Shown here piece by piece: positions 1-8,880 of a DNA stretch of 64,000 nt. Under the pieces are notes generated by a model. It had not been told where the DNA came from. It did not search any database and was given only the letters and a program-made list of their open reading frames with translations. Made by a program: the position numbers and the translations under genes. The stretch covers positions 1-64,000 of the forward strand of contig PKQY01000004.1 in the NCBI GenBank assembly GCA_017577895.1, written 5' to 3'. Every line of letters begins with the position of its first letter. The stretch's first letter is position 1. The stretch comes from Bacillota bacterium (lineage in GTDB: Bacteria > Bacillota > Bacilli > ZCTH02-B2).

Positions 1-1
1 G

Positions 2-550
2 GCCACGGCGCCGTTTTACTTGGCCAAAGAACGGGGTTGGAACTTGAAGGTGTTTGCCGGCGAAACGCGGCCGGTGTTGCAAGGCGCCCGCCTGACGGCG
101 TGGGAGCTGCAACAGGCGGGCATCGATGTGACGCTGATTTGCGACAACATGGCGGCGGCGGTCATGGCCAACGGATGGGTGCAGGCGGTCATCGTCGGCA
201 CTGACCGGGTGGCCGCCAACGGCGATGTGGCCAACAAGATCGGCACGTACGGCCTCGCCGTGCTGGCCAAGGCCCACGGCATTCCCTTTTATGTGGCCGC
301 GCCTTTGTCTTCCATCGACCTGAACACGGCCACGGGGAAAGAGATCCCCATCGAGGAGCGGCCGCCGGAAGAGGTGACCCACGGTTTTGGCCGCCGGACG
401 GCGCCGGAAGGGGTGCGCGTGTACAACCCGGCGTTTGATGTGACCCCTCATCACTTGGTCACAGCCATCATCACGGAGAAGGGAATTGTTTATCCCGACG
501 CCGACGGAAGCTACCGCCAAGGCTTGCGGCGGCTGTTTGAATCAGCATAA
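2..550 (+). CDS. mtnA: S-methyl-5-thioribose-1-phosphate isomerase, C-terminal part
   Basis: Isomerises methylthioribose-1-phosphate to methylthioribulose-1-phosphate in the methionine salvage pathway. The reading frame is open from base 2, so the N-terminal half lies outside the window. The visible 182 residues carry the eIF2B-related Rossmann half: a CDNMAA motif, then [21 protein letters not shown], whose Asp in GTDR is the family's catalytic acid, and the PSSID-like stretch [13 protein letters not shown]. The C-terminal [18 protein letters not shown] segment is typical. The catalytic Cys is expected upstream and cannot be checked. A strong terminator follows immediately, so this is the last gene of its transcript. 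Confidence 0.93.
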   Translation, partial: ATAPFYLAKERGWNLKVFAGETRPVLQGARLTAWELQQAGIDVTLICDNMAAAVMANGWVQAVIVGTDRVAANGDVANKIGTYGLAVLAKAHGIPFYVAAPLSSIDLNTATGKEIPIEERPPEEVTHGFGRRTAPEGVRVYNPAFDVTPHHLVTAIITEKGIVYPDADGSYRQGLRRLFESA

Positions 551-560
551 AAAAGTGACA

Positions 561-605
561 AAAAAGGCCTTGCTGTCGGCGGTTCGTACAGCAAGGCCTT
601 TTTCT
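561..605 (+). terminator. Intrinsic terminator after mtnA
   Basis: Perfect stem AAGGCCTTGCTGT / ACAGCAAGGCCTT with a short GC-rich loop, followed by TTTTTCTT. It ends the mtnA transcript. The A-rich run before the stem means it may also work for the convergent osmC-type gene. Confidence 0.85.
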
Positions 606-640
606 TACGGGTCAAATCATGGCGGAACGTATAGGAAGTC

Positions 641-1066
641 TTATTCCTTTTCCGGCACTTCTGTCCCGTTCAAGACGAGCTTCGGGCGGATGGTGGCGTG
701 CAAAGAATGGGCCACCGAGCAATATTTGGACAGGCTCAAGTTGACGGCCCGCCAAGCATGATGAGGCGGGACGTCGCCGTCAATAGACACGGTCAATTGC
801 ACGTGCGTGATGGCCTTGGGCGGTTCTTCCTGCCGCCGGGCATCCGCCTCCAACACGACGGCATCGACCTGGTGCCGCATTTTTTCCAAAATCATGACGA
901 CATCGATGCCCATGCATCCGGTCAATCCGACCAGCACCAGTTCCAGCGGGGTAGGGGCGGCCCCGTCCCCCCCGGCCGAGGGGCTGGCGTCCATTGGGAC
1001 GCGATGGCCGGACGGGGTCAGCGCTTCAAATTGCCGTTTTCCTCGCCATTCCGTCCGTACATGCAT
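641..1066 (-). CDS. OsmC/Ohr family protein
   Basis: Protein of 141 residues in the OsmC superfamily, whose members reduce organic hydroperoxides or sulfur species through two cysteines. Both expected cysteines are present: TGCMGIDVVMIL near residue 51 and LSKYCSVAHSL near residue 116. The YhfA-like subfamily fits its length. The start chosen is the ATG at 1066, because GGAGGG lies 7 bases upstream. An ATG at 1081 would overlap the preceding ATPase gene, whose stop is at 1069-1071. It is the last gene after the ABC importer on the same strand, so it is probably co-transcribed. The exact substrate is not known. Confidence 0.85.
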   Translation of the reverse strand: MHVRTEWRGKRQFEALTPSGHRVPMDASPSAGGDGAAPTPLELVLVGLTGCMGIDVVMILEKMRHQVDAVVLEADARRQEEPPKAITHVQLTVSIDGDVPPHHAWRAVNLSLSKYCSVAHSLHATIRPKLVLNGTEVPEKE

Positions 1067-1068
1067 GT

Positions 1069-1839
1069 TTATTCCCTCCATGGATGGTTTTCGGCGCCGT
1101 GGGACAACTGCCGCAAAAACTTGCGGGCCCGCTCCGATTGCGGCGCGGTGAAAAACTGCTCCGGATCGCTTTCTTCCACGATTTTTCCGTCGCTCATGAA
1201 GACGATCCGATCCGCTACGTCGCGGGCAAACCCCATTTCATGGGTGACGATGACCATCGTCATGCCTTCCGAGGCCAGGTGGCGGATGACTTCCAACACT
1301 TCGCCGACCAGCTCCGGATCCAACGCCGAGGTGGGCTCGTCAAACAGCATGATGTCCGGCTGCATGGCCAGCGCACGGGCGATGGCCACCCGTTGTTGCT
1401 GTCCGCCGGAAAGTCGGGACGGATATTCGTCCCGTTTGTCCAAGAGCCCCACTTTCTGCAACAGTTCTTCGGCGATGGCCACGGCCTCGGGTTTGGGGAG
1501 CCGTTTGACGATGAGGGGCGCTTCGATGATGTTTTCCAGAACCGTCTTGTGGGGAAACAAATTGAAGTTTTGGAACACCATCCCCATTTTTTTGCGGATT
1601 TCCGCCACCCGGCGTTTCCGTTCTTTGGGCGGCATGTCGGCAGAAATCGTGATGCCGTCGACGGTCAGGCGGCCGGCCGAAATCGTTTCCAGGCCGTTCA
1701 AACAGCGCAACAACGTGCTTTTGCCGGAACCGCTGGGGCCGACGATGACGACGATTTCTTGTTTGGCCACCCGCAAGTTGATGCCCTCCAAAACGATCTT
1801 GTCCCCGAACGATTTGCCCAGGTGTTCCGTCACAATCAA
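1069..1839 (-). CDS. Polar amino acid ABC transporter, ATP-binding protein (GlnQ type)
   Basis: Cytoplasmic ATPase of a PAAT-family amino acid importer, 256 residues. Visible motifs are Walker A GPSGSGKST (about residue 34), Q-loop QNFNLFPH, signature LSGGQQQR, Walker B IMLFDEPTSALD and the switch histidine in VTHEMGFA. The start is TTG at 1839 with AGGGATAGG upstream; a GTG two codons inside is an alternative. The gene order binding protein - permease - ATPase - osmC runs leftwards. The specificity (glutamine, cystine or another polar amino acid) cannot be read from this subunit. Confidence 0.93.
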   Translation of the reverse strand: MIVTEHLGKSFGDKIVLEGINLRVAKQEIVVIVGPSGSGKSTLLRCLNGLETISAGRLTVDGITISADMPPKERKRRVAEIRKKMGMVFQNFNLFPHKTVLENIIEAPLIVKRLPKPEAVAIAEELLQKVGLLDKRDEYPSRLSGGQQQRVAIARALAMQPDIMLFDEPTSALDPELVGEVLEVIRHLASEGMTMVIVTHEMGFARDVADRIVFMSDGKIVEESDPEQFFTAPQSERARKFLRQLSHGAENHPWRE

Positions 1840-1864
1840 TGCCTATCCCTGCCTCTGTGTTATC

Positions 1865-2509
1865 TTAGTATGCCCGTGACAATCGTTTCTCCAAGTAACC
1901 GAGGATGGCGGAAAACAGCGTACTCATCAGCCAGTACATCAGCGCGATGGCCAAATAAAACGGCATGATGACGTAATATTGGGCGATCAACAGTTGCGCC
2001 TGCCGGAGCAGCTCGGTGACGGCGATGACCGAGACTAAGGACGTTTCTTTCAGCATGCCGATAAACGTGTTACCCATGGGCGGAATGGCGACACGCGCCG
2101 CTTGCGGCAATACGATGCGGCGCATCGTCTGCCAAGGGGTCATGCCCAGTGCCAGGGCCGCTTCCGTCTGTCCTTTCGGAACAGACAAAATGGCGCCCCG
2201 GAACGTTTCCGACAAGTAGGCGCCGATGTTGATGCTGAGGGCAATAATGGCTGCCGGCAGCGGCTCCAGCCGGATGCCGAAGTCCACCAGACCGTAATAA
2301 ATGATAAAAATTTGCACCAGCAAGGGAGTGCCTCGAATGACCGAGACATATCCCTTTGCCAATGCTTGCAGCAGCCGGTTTCCTTTCAACCGGCACAAAG
2401 CGGCGATGAGGCCGATGACGAGGCCAAAGGCCATGGAGACAATGGTGATGAAGAGGGTGTACCAAGCTCCCTTGAGCAAAAACGGGAGATTTTCCAAGAC
2501 GAGTTGCAA
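1865..2509 (-). CDS. Polar amino acid ABC transporter, permease
   Basis: Membrane subunit of the importer, HisM/GlnP family. It has about five hydrophobic segments and the EAA loop with the conserved glycine (EAALALGMTPWQTMRRIVLPQA), which contacts the ATPase. The start is taken as TTG at 2509, where GGGAGG lies 9 bases upstream and 25 bases separate it from the binding-protein stop. An in-frame GTG at 2554 would add 15 basic residues and overlap the previous gene. The C-terminal YLEKRLSRAY is typical of the family. Confidence 0.9.
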   Translation of the reverse strand: MQLVLENLPFLLKGAWYTLFITIVSMAFGLVIGLIAALCRLKGNRLLQALAKGYVSVIRGTPLLVQIFIIYYGLVDFGIRLEPLPAAIIALSINIGAYLSETFRGAILSVPKGQTEAALALGMTPWQTMRRIVLPQAARVAIPPMGNTFIGMLKETSLVSVIAVTELLRQAQLLIAQYYVIMPFYLAIALMYWLMSTLFSAILGYLEKRLSRAY

Positions 2510-2534
2510 CGTCGACAGCCTCCCTTGGCTGCGT

Positions 2535-3428
2535 TTACTCCTGCGGCGCTTCACCGAACCATTTTTTGAAAATGGCTTCGTAAGTGCCGTCTTCCTTCAT
2601 GGAAGCCAGGGCTTCGTTGATGGCTTGTTGCAGTTCCGGATTGCCTTTGCGCATGGCGATACCGGCGTAGTCCGACTTCACCGGCTCCCCGACCGCTTTG
2701 ATCTTGAAGCCGTTTTTCTCCACCAGCGGTTTGATGGCGTACATGTTGTTAATGGTGGCGTCGATCCGGCCGGCGTTGAGGTCCATGAGGGACGTGATGA
2801 CATCATTATACGTCTTAATTTCAAACGGGCCATATTCGGGCAATACTTTGGTCCGCAAATACGTTTCGTCGTTGGTGCCGAGCCCCACGCCAATCTTTTT
2901 GCCTTTAAAATCTTCCAAGGATTGAATATCGTCGCGGGAATCTTGTACGATGATCCGCACCGAGTTTTTAATGTACGGATCGGAAAAATCCATTTCGGCT
3001 TTCCGTTCCTCGGTGATGGCCATCTGGCTGATGACGACGTCAAATTTACCTTGTTTCAAACCGGCAATCATCCCGGACCATTCTTGCGGCACAAATTCCA
3101 CTTCTACGCCCAAGCGTTTGGCGATTTCTTTGGCAATGTCGGCGTCAAAGCCGTCCATTTCCTTGTTTTCGTTGAGAAAGTTGTACGGCGGATAGGTGCC
3201 CATGATGCCGACGGTGATTTTCCCGCGGGCTTTGATTTCGTCCAACAGATTGGATGATTCATTGGTGCCCGTGTCGTTTTGGGCCGATGGCTCCTCTTGG
3301 GTTTGTTTTGCCGGCGGCGCGCTTTCGCTTTGGTTGCTGCCGCAAGCGGCCAAGATCATGCCGAGGCTGAGGATGAATGTGAAGAGCGTCAACCATGTCT
3401 TGAAAGTACGTAATGCTTGATGTCGCAT
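2535..3428 (-). CDS. Amino acid ABC transporter substrate-binding lipoprotein
   Basis: Extracellular receptor of the importer, SBP family 3 (297 residues). A lipoprotein signal ends in LAAC near residue 29, so the mature protein is membrane-anchored. A linker rich in Ser, Gln and Glu follows. The domain begins KITVGIMGTYPPYNFLNENK and has the typical GFDADIAKEIAKRLGVEVEFV segment. The start is ATG 3428 with AAGGAG upstream; a GTG at 3440 is in frame. It is the first gene of a leftward operon (receptor, permease, ATPase, OsmC protein) behind a clear SigA promoter at 3477-3506. The ligand is not determined. Confidence 0.92.
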   Translation of the reverse strand: MRHQALRTFKTWLTLFTFILSLGMILAACGSNQSESAPPAKQTQEEPSAQNDTGTNESSNLLDEIKARGKITVGIMGTYPPYNFLNENKEMDGFDADIAKEIAKRLGVEVEFVPQEWSGMIAGLKQGKFDVVISQMAITEERKAEMDFSDPYIKNSVRIIVQDSRDDIQSLEDFKGKKIGVGLGTNDETYLRTKVLPEYGPFEIKTYNDVITSLMDLNAGRIDATINNMYAIKPLVEKNGFKIKAVGEPVKSDYAGIAMRKGNPELQQAINEALASMKEDGTYEAIFKKWFGEAPQE

Positions 3429-3476
3429 GTCGGTTTCCACTCCTTAATCTATAATCATAGTTAATAGATATGCATT

Positions 3477-3506
3477 ATTATATTTTGTTTATTAGGAATG
3501 TGACAA
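3477..3506 (-). promoter_or_regulatory. SigA promoter for the amino acid importer
   Basis: On the minus strand, TTGTCA (3506-3501) and a perfect TATAAT (3482-3477) are separated by 18 bases, with AT-rich flanks. It lies about 50 bases upstream of the binding-protein start. Confidence 0.75.
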
Positions 3507-3561
3507 GGGCTCCGACTTTCCAAATGGTGAAAAAAATGGACTGGAAAAAAAATAAACATGC

Positions 3562-3590
3562 TTGACGAAAGTTGTCCGATTTGCTAATAT
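3562..3590 (+). promoter_or_regulatory. Promoter for tRNA-Leu
   Basis: TTGACG, a 17-base spacer, then TAATAT preceded by TGC (extended -10). It starts transcription about 35 bases before the tRNA and is divergent from the importer promoter. Confidence 0.65.
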
Positions 3591-3630
3591 GTCTCTTGTC
3601 GACAGCGATGATACAAGTTACCCTCAACGA

Positions 3631-3716
3631 GCCGAAGTGGCGGAATTGGCAGACGCGCACGACTCAAAATCGTGTGGTCTTTGACCATGTGGGTTCGACT
3701 CCCACCTTCGGCACCA
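3631..3716 (+). tRNA. tRNA-Leu (anticodon CAA)
   Basis: An 86-base tRNA with encoded CCA. The acceptor arm GCCGAAG pairs with CTTCGGC. The anticodon stem CACGA/TCGTG holds the loop CTCAAAA, giving anticodon CAA, which reads UUG. A long variable arm (TGGTCTTTGACCA region) marks a class II tRNA, and the T-arm GGGTTCGACTCCC is normal. Confidence 0.95.
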
Positions 3717-3763
3717 TTTTCACTCCTTCCACTTATTGCAAGGGGGATACATACTTTGTTTTT

Positions 3764-3805
3764 AACGCGGTTTCTCATTGCTCGTTCAATGAGGAGTCGC
3801 GTTTT
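3764..3805 (+). terminator. Terminator after tRNA-Leu
   Basis: Stem AACGCG...CTCATTG / CAATGAG...CGCGTT with a small internal loop, followed by TTT. It separates the tRNA from the glycosylase gene. Confidence 0.7.
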
Positions 3806-3900
3806 TCATTTGTAACGGCTTTTGCCTGAAACGGTGTTTGGCTGACAGCAAAATTGAAGCGAATCATGGCGGATTTACGGGCTGGAGGGGGGGAGCGGCT

Positions 3901-4479
3901 TTGGGGGACCGGAAACGGGAGCAGCTGGAGATGTTGCGGCAATATTATTTGCATTGTACCCGCTGCCCGTTGCATCAAGGCCGGACGCAAATGGTGTTCG
4001 GTGTCGGCAATCCCGATTCGCCGCTGATGATTGTCGGCGAAGGGCCCGGAGAGCAGGAAGATTTGCAAGGGGAACCGTTTGTTGGAAGGGCTGGCCAGCT
4101 GTTGACAAAAATGTTGGCGGCGATTAACTTGCGGCGGGAAGACGTGTACATCACCAACATCGTCAAGTGCCGCCCGCCCAACAACCGAACGCCGTTTGAC
4201 GAGGAAATGGACGCGTGCATCCCGATTCTCCGTCAACAATTTGCGGTCATCCGCCCCCGGCTGCTGCTCACCCTCGGTGCGGCGGCGACTCGGGCCATCA
4301 TCGATCGCAACGCCAAAATTACGAAAATCCGCGGCCAGTGGTTTGAGCGCAACGGCGTGCGGATGATGGCCACGTATCATCCGGCCTATTTGTTGCGCAA
4401 TCCGGCGAAAAAAGTGGAAGCATGGGAAGATTTAAAAGCCGTCCGGGCAGCGTTGGACGCCTTGGAGAACGGCCGGTAA
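3901..4479 (+). CDS. Uracil-DNA glycosylase, family 4 (iron-sulfur)
   Basis: Removes uracil from DNA at the start of base excision repair. The 192-residue protein has the family-4 layout: CTRC (residues 19 and 22), then VKCRPP and MDACIPIL supply the four cysteines for a 4Fe-4S cluster. The catalytic region is GEGPGEQED and the C-terminal motif is YHPAYLLRNP. The start is TTG 3901, because a purine-rich GGAGG site lies 7 bases upstream. A TTG at 3838 is in frame but has no ribosome site and lies close to the terminator. It is monocistronic and converges with the MBL gene, one base apart. Confidence 0.92.
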   Translation: MGDRKREQLEMLRQYYLHCTRCPLHQGRTQMVFGVGNPDSPLMIVGEGPGEQEDLQGEPFVGRAGQLLTKMLAAINLRREDVYITNIVKCRPPNNRTPFDEEMDACIPILRQQFAVIRPRLLLTLGAAATRAIIDRNAKITKIRGQWFERNGVRMMATYHPAYLLRNPAKKVEAWEDLKAVRAALDALENGR

Positions 4480-4480
4480 G

Positions 4481-5290
4481 TTATGCGGCTTTCAGTACCG
4501 AATGGATGATGTGCAAGGAATCCCATTCTCCGAATGAAAAGAAGATGATGGGATATTTTTTGGGGAAAAGCTGGCGTCGGATTTCTTCCGGCGTCATGCC
4601 TTTTTTGTGCATGCGCAAAATGTTTCCCTGCAAGTCCTCCAGATAGTCCAGTTTCCGTTGCAGCGCCGTCCGGCCGTCGGGCAAATAGCCGGCATGGCAG
4701 CAAAACACTTCTTGAAAATCGTAGGTCAGCACTTTTCGCAATGAAGCCATGATGTTGGGAATGCTTTCCTCGCGCAAGATGACTTTCGTTTTTTCATGAC
4801 AATACAAATCGCCGGTGAACAGTTGCCCCGTTTCCCGGTTCAAAAACGCCAAGTGATCGGCGCTGTGTCCCGGTGTTTCGATGACGTCCCAATTGGCCCG
4901 GCGGGACGTAAACGTTTGCCCGATGGGCTGGGCCTGAAACGGGCGCCGCTTCCCCCAAAATATTTTTCGGTACGCGGGATAATCGGCTTCTTTCTGGCAA
5001 TATGCAATGGTCATTTCGTTCATGTAAATCGGCACTTTTCGTGTCTCTTGCAAATAGGCGGCGCAACCGGTGTGGTCTTCGTGATAGTGGGTAATGACCA
5101 CCTGGTCGATGTCCTGTTGTTGAAAAAATGGGATGAATGCTTTTTCGAGCGATTGGGAACCGGTGTCGATGAGGACACCGTCGACGACGAAGCAATGGAC
5201 CGACAACGCGAAGCCGGGTACGCCAATGTTGGCAATGCCCATTTCGACTCCATGGATCGATTCCTGGCGGAACTGTTTTTTGATCCACAT
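4481..5290 (-). CDS. MBL-fold metallo-hydrolase
   Basis: A 269-residue metallo-beta-lactamase-fold enzyme of unknown substrate. Metal ligands are visible in THYHEDHTGC (HxHxDH), in the His of ETPGHSADHL, the Asp of LFTGDLYCHEK and the His of FCCHAGYLPDGR. The last 80 residues are helical and basic and may form a lid, as in hydrolases that act on thioesters or nucleic acids. The start is ATG 5290 (MWIKKQ); an ATG six codons upstream is possible. It stands alone between the glycosylase gene and pepV. Confidence 0.85.
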   Translation of the reverse strand: MWIKKQFRQESIHGVEMGIANIGVPGFALSVHCFVVDGVLIDTGSQSLEKAFIPFFQQQDIDQVVITHYHEDHTGCAAYLQETRKVPIYMNEMTIAYCQKEADYPAYRKIFWGKRRPFQAQPIGQTFTSRRANWDVIETPGHSADHLAFLNRETGQLFTGDLYCHEKTKVILREESIPNIMASLRKVLTYDFQEVFCCHAGYLPDGRTALQRKLDYLEDLQGNILRMHKKGMTPEEIRRQLFPKKYPIIFFSFGEWDSLHIIHSVLKAA

Positions 5291-5417
5291 CGTTCCTTTC
5301 CCCCACATCCTACCCGTTTATGATTTGGATACACGTCTTTCATTTTTTACACGTCTTTCATTTTTTGGCTATATTTTATTTTCTATTTATTAATCTGACA
5401 AGTTTGGAAAATGATGA

Positions 5418-5475
5418 CACCCGTCGTCATGCATGACATGCGACGGGCGTTTTTTTAGACGGGCGTTTTTATTTG
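5418..5475. terminator. Hairpin with duplicated tail between the MBL and pepV genes
   Basis: CCCGTCG (5420-5426) pairs with CGACGGG (5441-5447), followed on the + strand by CGTTTTTTT. The segment GACGGGCGTTTTT occurs twice in tandem (5442 and 5458). It lies just past the pepV stop, so it may end pepV on the minus strand, though the longer T run is on the plus strand. Confidence 0.45.
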
Positions 5476-5495
5476 GAAAAATTGTTGGTTTGCGC

Positions 5496-6920
5496 TTACC
5501 GAGCGAGTTCATAAATGGCATGGGCGTATATGGCAGTCGCTTTCAGCAAGTCGTCCACGTGAATGTATTCATTGACTTGGTGGGCGGTCTCTTCCCGCCC
5601 CGGGAAAAGCGGGCCAAAGGCGACACCGGCTTTCAGCGTGCGGGCGTACGTGCCGCCGCCGATGGACATGGGCGTGCTGTCCAGTCCGGTGTGCTCTTCG
5701 TAGATCCGCCGCAACGTTTTGACTAAAAAGTGATCCGTGTCCACGTGATGCGGTTCTTTGTTGGTGTACGAGGCGATATCCAGTCCCCAACGGGCCGCGT
5801 TGATGCGCAGTTTGTCCAACGTTTCGGCAAACGGTGTGGTTACCGGATAACGGATGGTCAACCCCAGTTGCCCTTCCGGTGCGCCGTCCTCGTGGTGGTA
5901 GTCCATTCGCCCGAGATTGACGGTCAGCGGCCCCGTGATCTCGTCCGAGTAGGCAATGCCGAGACTGGCGCCGTGAAAGTCGCCGTAAAACCCTTGGACC
6001 AGCGCTTCCAGGAAACCTTTGTCAGCCGCGCGGAACGGTTCGTTCCGCAAGAAATGGGCCAACATCAGCCCGGCGTTGACGCCTTTTTCCGGTTCCATGC
6101 CGTGGGCCGCTTTGCCGAAACACGTGATGGTCAACCGCCGGCCTGCTTGTGCCAGTTTGCCCCGGCCGGGACGGACGACGTCCATTTCAAACCGCTTTTT
6201 TAACCGGTCCAGTGGTTCCGCATCCCCGGTGATGACGGCCGTCGCTTCTGCCGGCACCATGTTCAGGCGCAGGCCGGCTTCGAAGGACAGCAGTTGCAAG
6301 GGAGATGAAGCATTTTCCGGTTCGGGAGCGGGCCGATACGCCATGTGCACGTCGAGAATGCCCTTTTCCGCGGAAATCATCGGAAACACCGCATCGGGCG
6401 CAAAGCCGAACGTCGGCATTTCTTCTTCCGCAAAATACCGTTCCATACACTTCCAGCCGCTTTCTTCATCTCCGCCCAAGATCAACCGAACGCGGCGGGA
6501 TAAAGGCAAATCCAGCTCTTTGATGATTTTGAGCGCGTACAGTGCGGCGATGGTCGGCCCTTTGTCGTCTAGCGCGCCCCGGGCGTACAGTTTGCCGTGC
6601 CGGATGGTCGGTTGAAAGGGCGGGGTCGTCCAGCCTTCTCCCGGCGGCACCACGTCCACGTGACAAAGGACGCCCACCAGCTCTTCGCCTTGTCCCATCT
6701 CGGCGTGGGCGGCATAGCCGTCCAGCTCGCGAATGGTCAACCCCATTTTTTTACATTCGTTCAACACAAATTGCATCGCCTGTTGAATGCCGGGACCGAA
6801 AGGGGCGCCCGGAGCAGCATGGGTTTCGTCCTTGACGCTGGGGATGGCGAGAAACCGCATGGCGGTTTGCAACAGCTCGTCTTTCCGTTTTTCCACTTCC
6901 TGTTCCCATTGGATGGACAC
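5496..6920 (-). CDS. pepV: Dipeptidase PepV (M20 family)
   Basis: A zinc aminodipeptidase that cleaves dipeptides from the N-terminus in the cytoplasm, 474 residues, near the usual PepV length of about 470. Metal ligands appear in order: LCHVDVVPPGEGW (His, Asp), the Asp of YARGALDDKGP, and GGDEESGW. The dimer-like lid domain has FGKAAHGMEPEKGVNAG, and GGGTYAR lies near the C-terminus. The GTG at 6920 is preferred because GAGGTGAG lies just upstream; a GTG three codons earlier is also in frame. It is transcribed leftwards from an extended -10 promoter at 6970-6996. Confidence 0.93.
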   Translation of the reverse strand: MSIQWEQEVEKRKDELLQTAMRFLAIPSVKDETHAAPGAPFGPGIQQAMQFVLNECKKMGLTIRELDGYAAHAEMGQGEELVGVLCHVDVVPPGEGWTTPPFQPTIRHGKLYARGALDDKGPTIAALYALKIIKELDLPLSRRVRLILGGDEESGWKCMERYFAEEEMPTFGFAPDAVFPMISAEKGILDVHMAYRPAPEPENASSPLQLLSFEAGLRLNMVPAEATAVITGDAEPLDRLKKRFEMDVVRPGRGKLAQAGRRLTITCFGKAAHGMEPEKGVNAGLMLAHFLRNEPFRAADKGFLEALVQGFYGDFHGASLGIAYSDEITGPLTVNLGRMDYHHEDGAPEGQLGLTIRYPVTTPFAETLDKLRINAARWGLDIASYTNKEPHHVDTDHFLVKTLRRIYEEHTGLDSTPMSIGGGTYARTLKAGVAFGPLFPGREETAHQVNEYIHVDDLLKATAIYAHAIYELAR

Positions 6921-6969
6921 GGCACTCACCTCAATTCACACTTTTGTCAAATCTACCGCTGTTTGCCCT

Positions 6970-6996
6970 ATTATACCAAAAGACGAAAATCGTCAA
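6970..6996 (-). promoter_or_regulatory. Extended -10 promoter for pepV
   Basis: On the minus strand, TTGACG, 15 bases, then TGGTATAAT (perfect TATAAT with an upstream TG). The short spacer is compensated by the extended -10. Confidence 0.6.
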
Positions 6997-7116
6997 GTAA
7001 TGGGCCGCCAAGGAACACCCAACCATCTCGCGGGTTTCTAGGATTGGCTGTCCGATCGTGGTATACTCGTGGCAAAGTGGATTGCAAACTGGGTTGTGGA
7101 AGGAAGCGCGGAGAAG

Positions 7117-8838
7117 ATGCAGCGATTGAGACAACAGCTGTTGCAAATCGACGGCCGCGGGTATAAGGCCTACAAAGCGATTCAAGGCCAATACCGCGAC
7201 GGCGACATGACGTTGTTTATCGATTATGTTCAGGGCGATCCGTTTGCCAGTCCGTCCCGGATTCGGTTGCGGGTATCCCGCAGCGCATCGGGCATCCCGG
7301 CCGAATGGGATGCGACGGACTATCGGCGAGTGGCGTTGGAAGATTTTTTGGCCCGCACCGCTGCCCGGATCATCCGCCGGATGCGCACCCGGCGTGGCAG
7401 CGGAAAAAGCGGCTTGATTCACGTCGATGAGCCGGGGCAGGAAATGTTGCCGCGGACGGCGGTGAAAGTGACCGCCGATTACGTCGAATTGCGCTTGAAA
7501 GTCGGCTTGCCAGCGGCCGGGCGGAGGGTGCTCGGCCGGGAGGCGGTGGAGATGTTGTGCGGCGACGTTCCCGCCATCGGGCGAGGCACGTTGTATCGGT
7601 CGGCGTTGGACGAAGCGGCGCTCCTCGATCAGTTGCAGTTGGCCGACGACCAAGCGGCCATCCGCCGGGCGTTGGAAGAGCGGGGCCTGGTGGCGTTTGT
7701 GGCCAACGGCGCTATCCTGCCGCGGGAAAGCGGCGTGAGCAACCGGCCCATGCAAGGCCGTGTGGTACCCTTTGTCTCGCCGCCGTCGCTGGAAGTGACG
7801 CTGGACTTGCCCGGCGGACGGCACATTCGCGGAATGGGGATTCCGACCGGCATCACGTTGATCGTCGGCGGCGGCTATCACGGCAAAAGTACGTTGTTGA
7901 AAGCCATCGAACGGGGCGTGTACAACCACATTCGGGGGGACGGCCGGGAATACGTCATCACCCGGGAGCGGGCGATGAAAATCCGGGCCGAAGACGGCCG
8001 CCGGGTGGAGAAAGTGGACATTTCGCCGTTCATCAACGATTTGCCCTTCGGTCAGGACACCCGGCAGTTTTCCACCGAAGACGCCAGCGGCAGCACGTCG
8101 CAGGCGGCCAACATCATGGAGGCGCTGGAGGCCGGTTGCGAAGTGCTCTTGATGGATGAAGACACCAGCGCCACCAACTTCATGATTCGCGACGCCCGTA
8201 TGCAGGCGTTGGTGGCCAAAGCACAGGAGCCCATCACGCCGTTCATCGACAAGGTGCGACAGTTGTACGAGGAACGGGGCGTCTCGACCATTCTCGTACT
8301 GGGGGGTTCGGGCGACTATTTGGACGTCGCCCATCGGGTGATCAAGATGGAGGCGTATCGCCCATACGATGTCACCGAAGAGGCGAAGCAAATCGCGGCC
8401 CGTTACCCGACCCAGCGGCGGCCGGAAGGGGGCGAGCGGTTTGGCACGCCCCGGCTGCGAATCGTGCTGCCGGAAAGTTTCAAAGCCCGCCGCGGCCGCA
8501 AAGAAAAAGTCGATGCCAAGGGGCTATACACGATTTTGTACGGCGAAGAGCGGCTGGATTTGAGCGGACTGGAACAATTGGTGGATGAAAGCCAGACGCG
8601 GGCGTTGGCGGAAGTGCTGCGGATGATGGAAAAAGAGATCGCCGACGGCCGACGGAGCATAGCCGAATGCCTGGACTGGCTAGAAAAGCGGCTGTCCGAA
8701 GAAGGATTGGACATCCTGTCTCCGTATGCCGGGCAGCATCCGGGCGATTTAGCCCTGCCGCGGCGGTTGGAAGTGGCGGCGGCCATCAACCGGCTGCGCA
8801 GTTTGCGCGTACGGGTGATCGACGCGGAAAGTCCATAA
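7117..8838 (+). CDS. Uncharacterised ABC-class ATPase
   Basis: A 573-residue protein of the family often named predicted ABC-class ATPase. No biochemical role is known to me. It has a variant Walker A, GGGYHGKST (about residue 251), flanked by an ABC-like fold, and a Walker B VLLMDEDTSATNFM (about residue 343), where the run of acidic residues is unusual. The segment VLGGSGDYLDVAHRVIKM near residue 400 resembles the histidine-switch region. The N-terminal 200 residues and C-terminal 150 residues match nothing I recognise. The start ATG 7117 follows GGAGAAG; an upstream GTG at 7069 is in frame. It is followed 42 bases later by rnhA on the same strand. Confidence 0.85.
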   Translation: MQRLRQQLLQIDGRGYKAYKAIQGQYRDGDMTLFIDYVQGDPFASPSRIRLRVSRSASGIPAEWDATDYRRVALEDFLARTAARIIRRMRTRRGSGKSGLIHVDEPGQEMLPRTAVKVTADYVELRLKVGLPAAGRRVLGREAVEMLCGDVPAIGRGTLYRSALDEAALLDQLQLADDQAAIRRALEERGLVAFVANGAILPRESGVSNRPMQGRVVPFVSPPSLEVTLDLPGGRHIRGMGIPTGITLIVGGGYHGKSTLLKAIERGVYNHIRGDGREYVITRERAMKIRAEDGRRVEKVDISPFINDLPFGQDTRQFSTEDASGSTSQAANIMEALEAGCEVLLMDEDTSATNFMIRDARMQALVAKAQEPITPFIDKVRQLYEERGVSTILVLGGSGDYLDVAHRVIKMEAYRPYDVTEEAKQIAARYPTQRRPEGGERFGTPRLRIVLPESFKARRGRKEKVDAKGLYTILYGEERLDLSGLEQLVDESQTRALAEVLRMMEKEIADGRRSIAECLDWLEKRLSEEGLDILSPYAGQHPGDLALPRRLEVAAAINRLRSLRVRVIDAESP

Positions 8839-8880
8839 ATGACCATGTGGCCGGCATTCGTCCGGCCAAGGAGGTGGCCC

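Noticed and set aside
5442-5474. Tandem GACGGGCGTTTTT repeat as a mobile-element scar
   Set aside because: Only 16 bases, no flanking inverted repeats or target duplication; simplest as a duplicated terminator tail.
6931-8391. Long open frame on the minus strand opposite the ABC-class ATPase
   Set aside because: High-GC shadow frame; no ribosome site, low-complexity His/Arg/Pro-rich product and no motif. The plus-strand gene has clear ATPase motifs.
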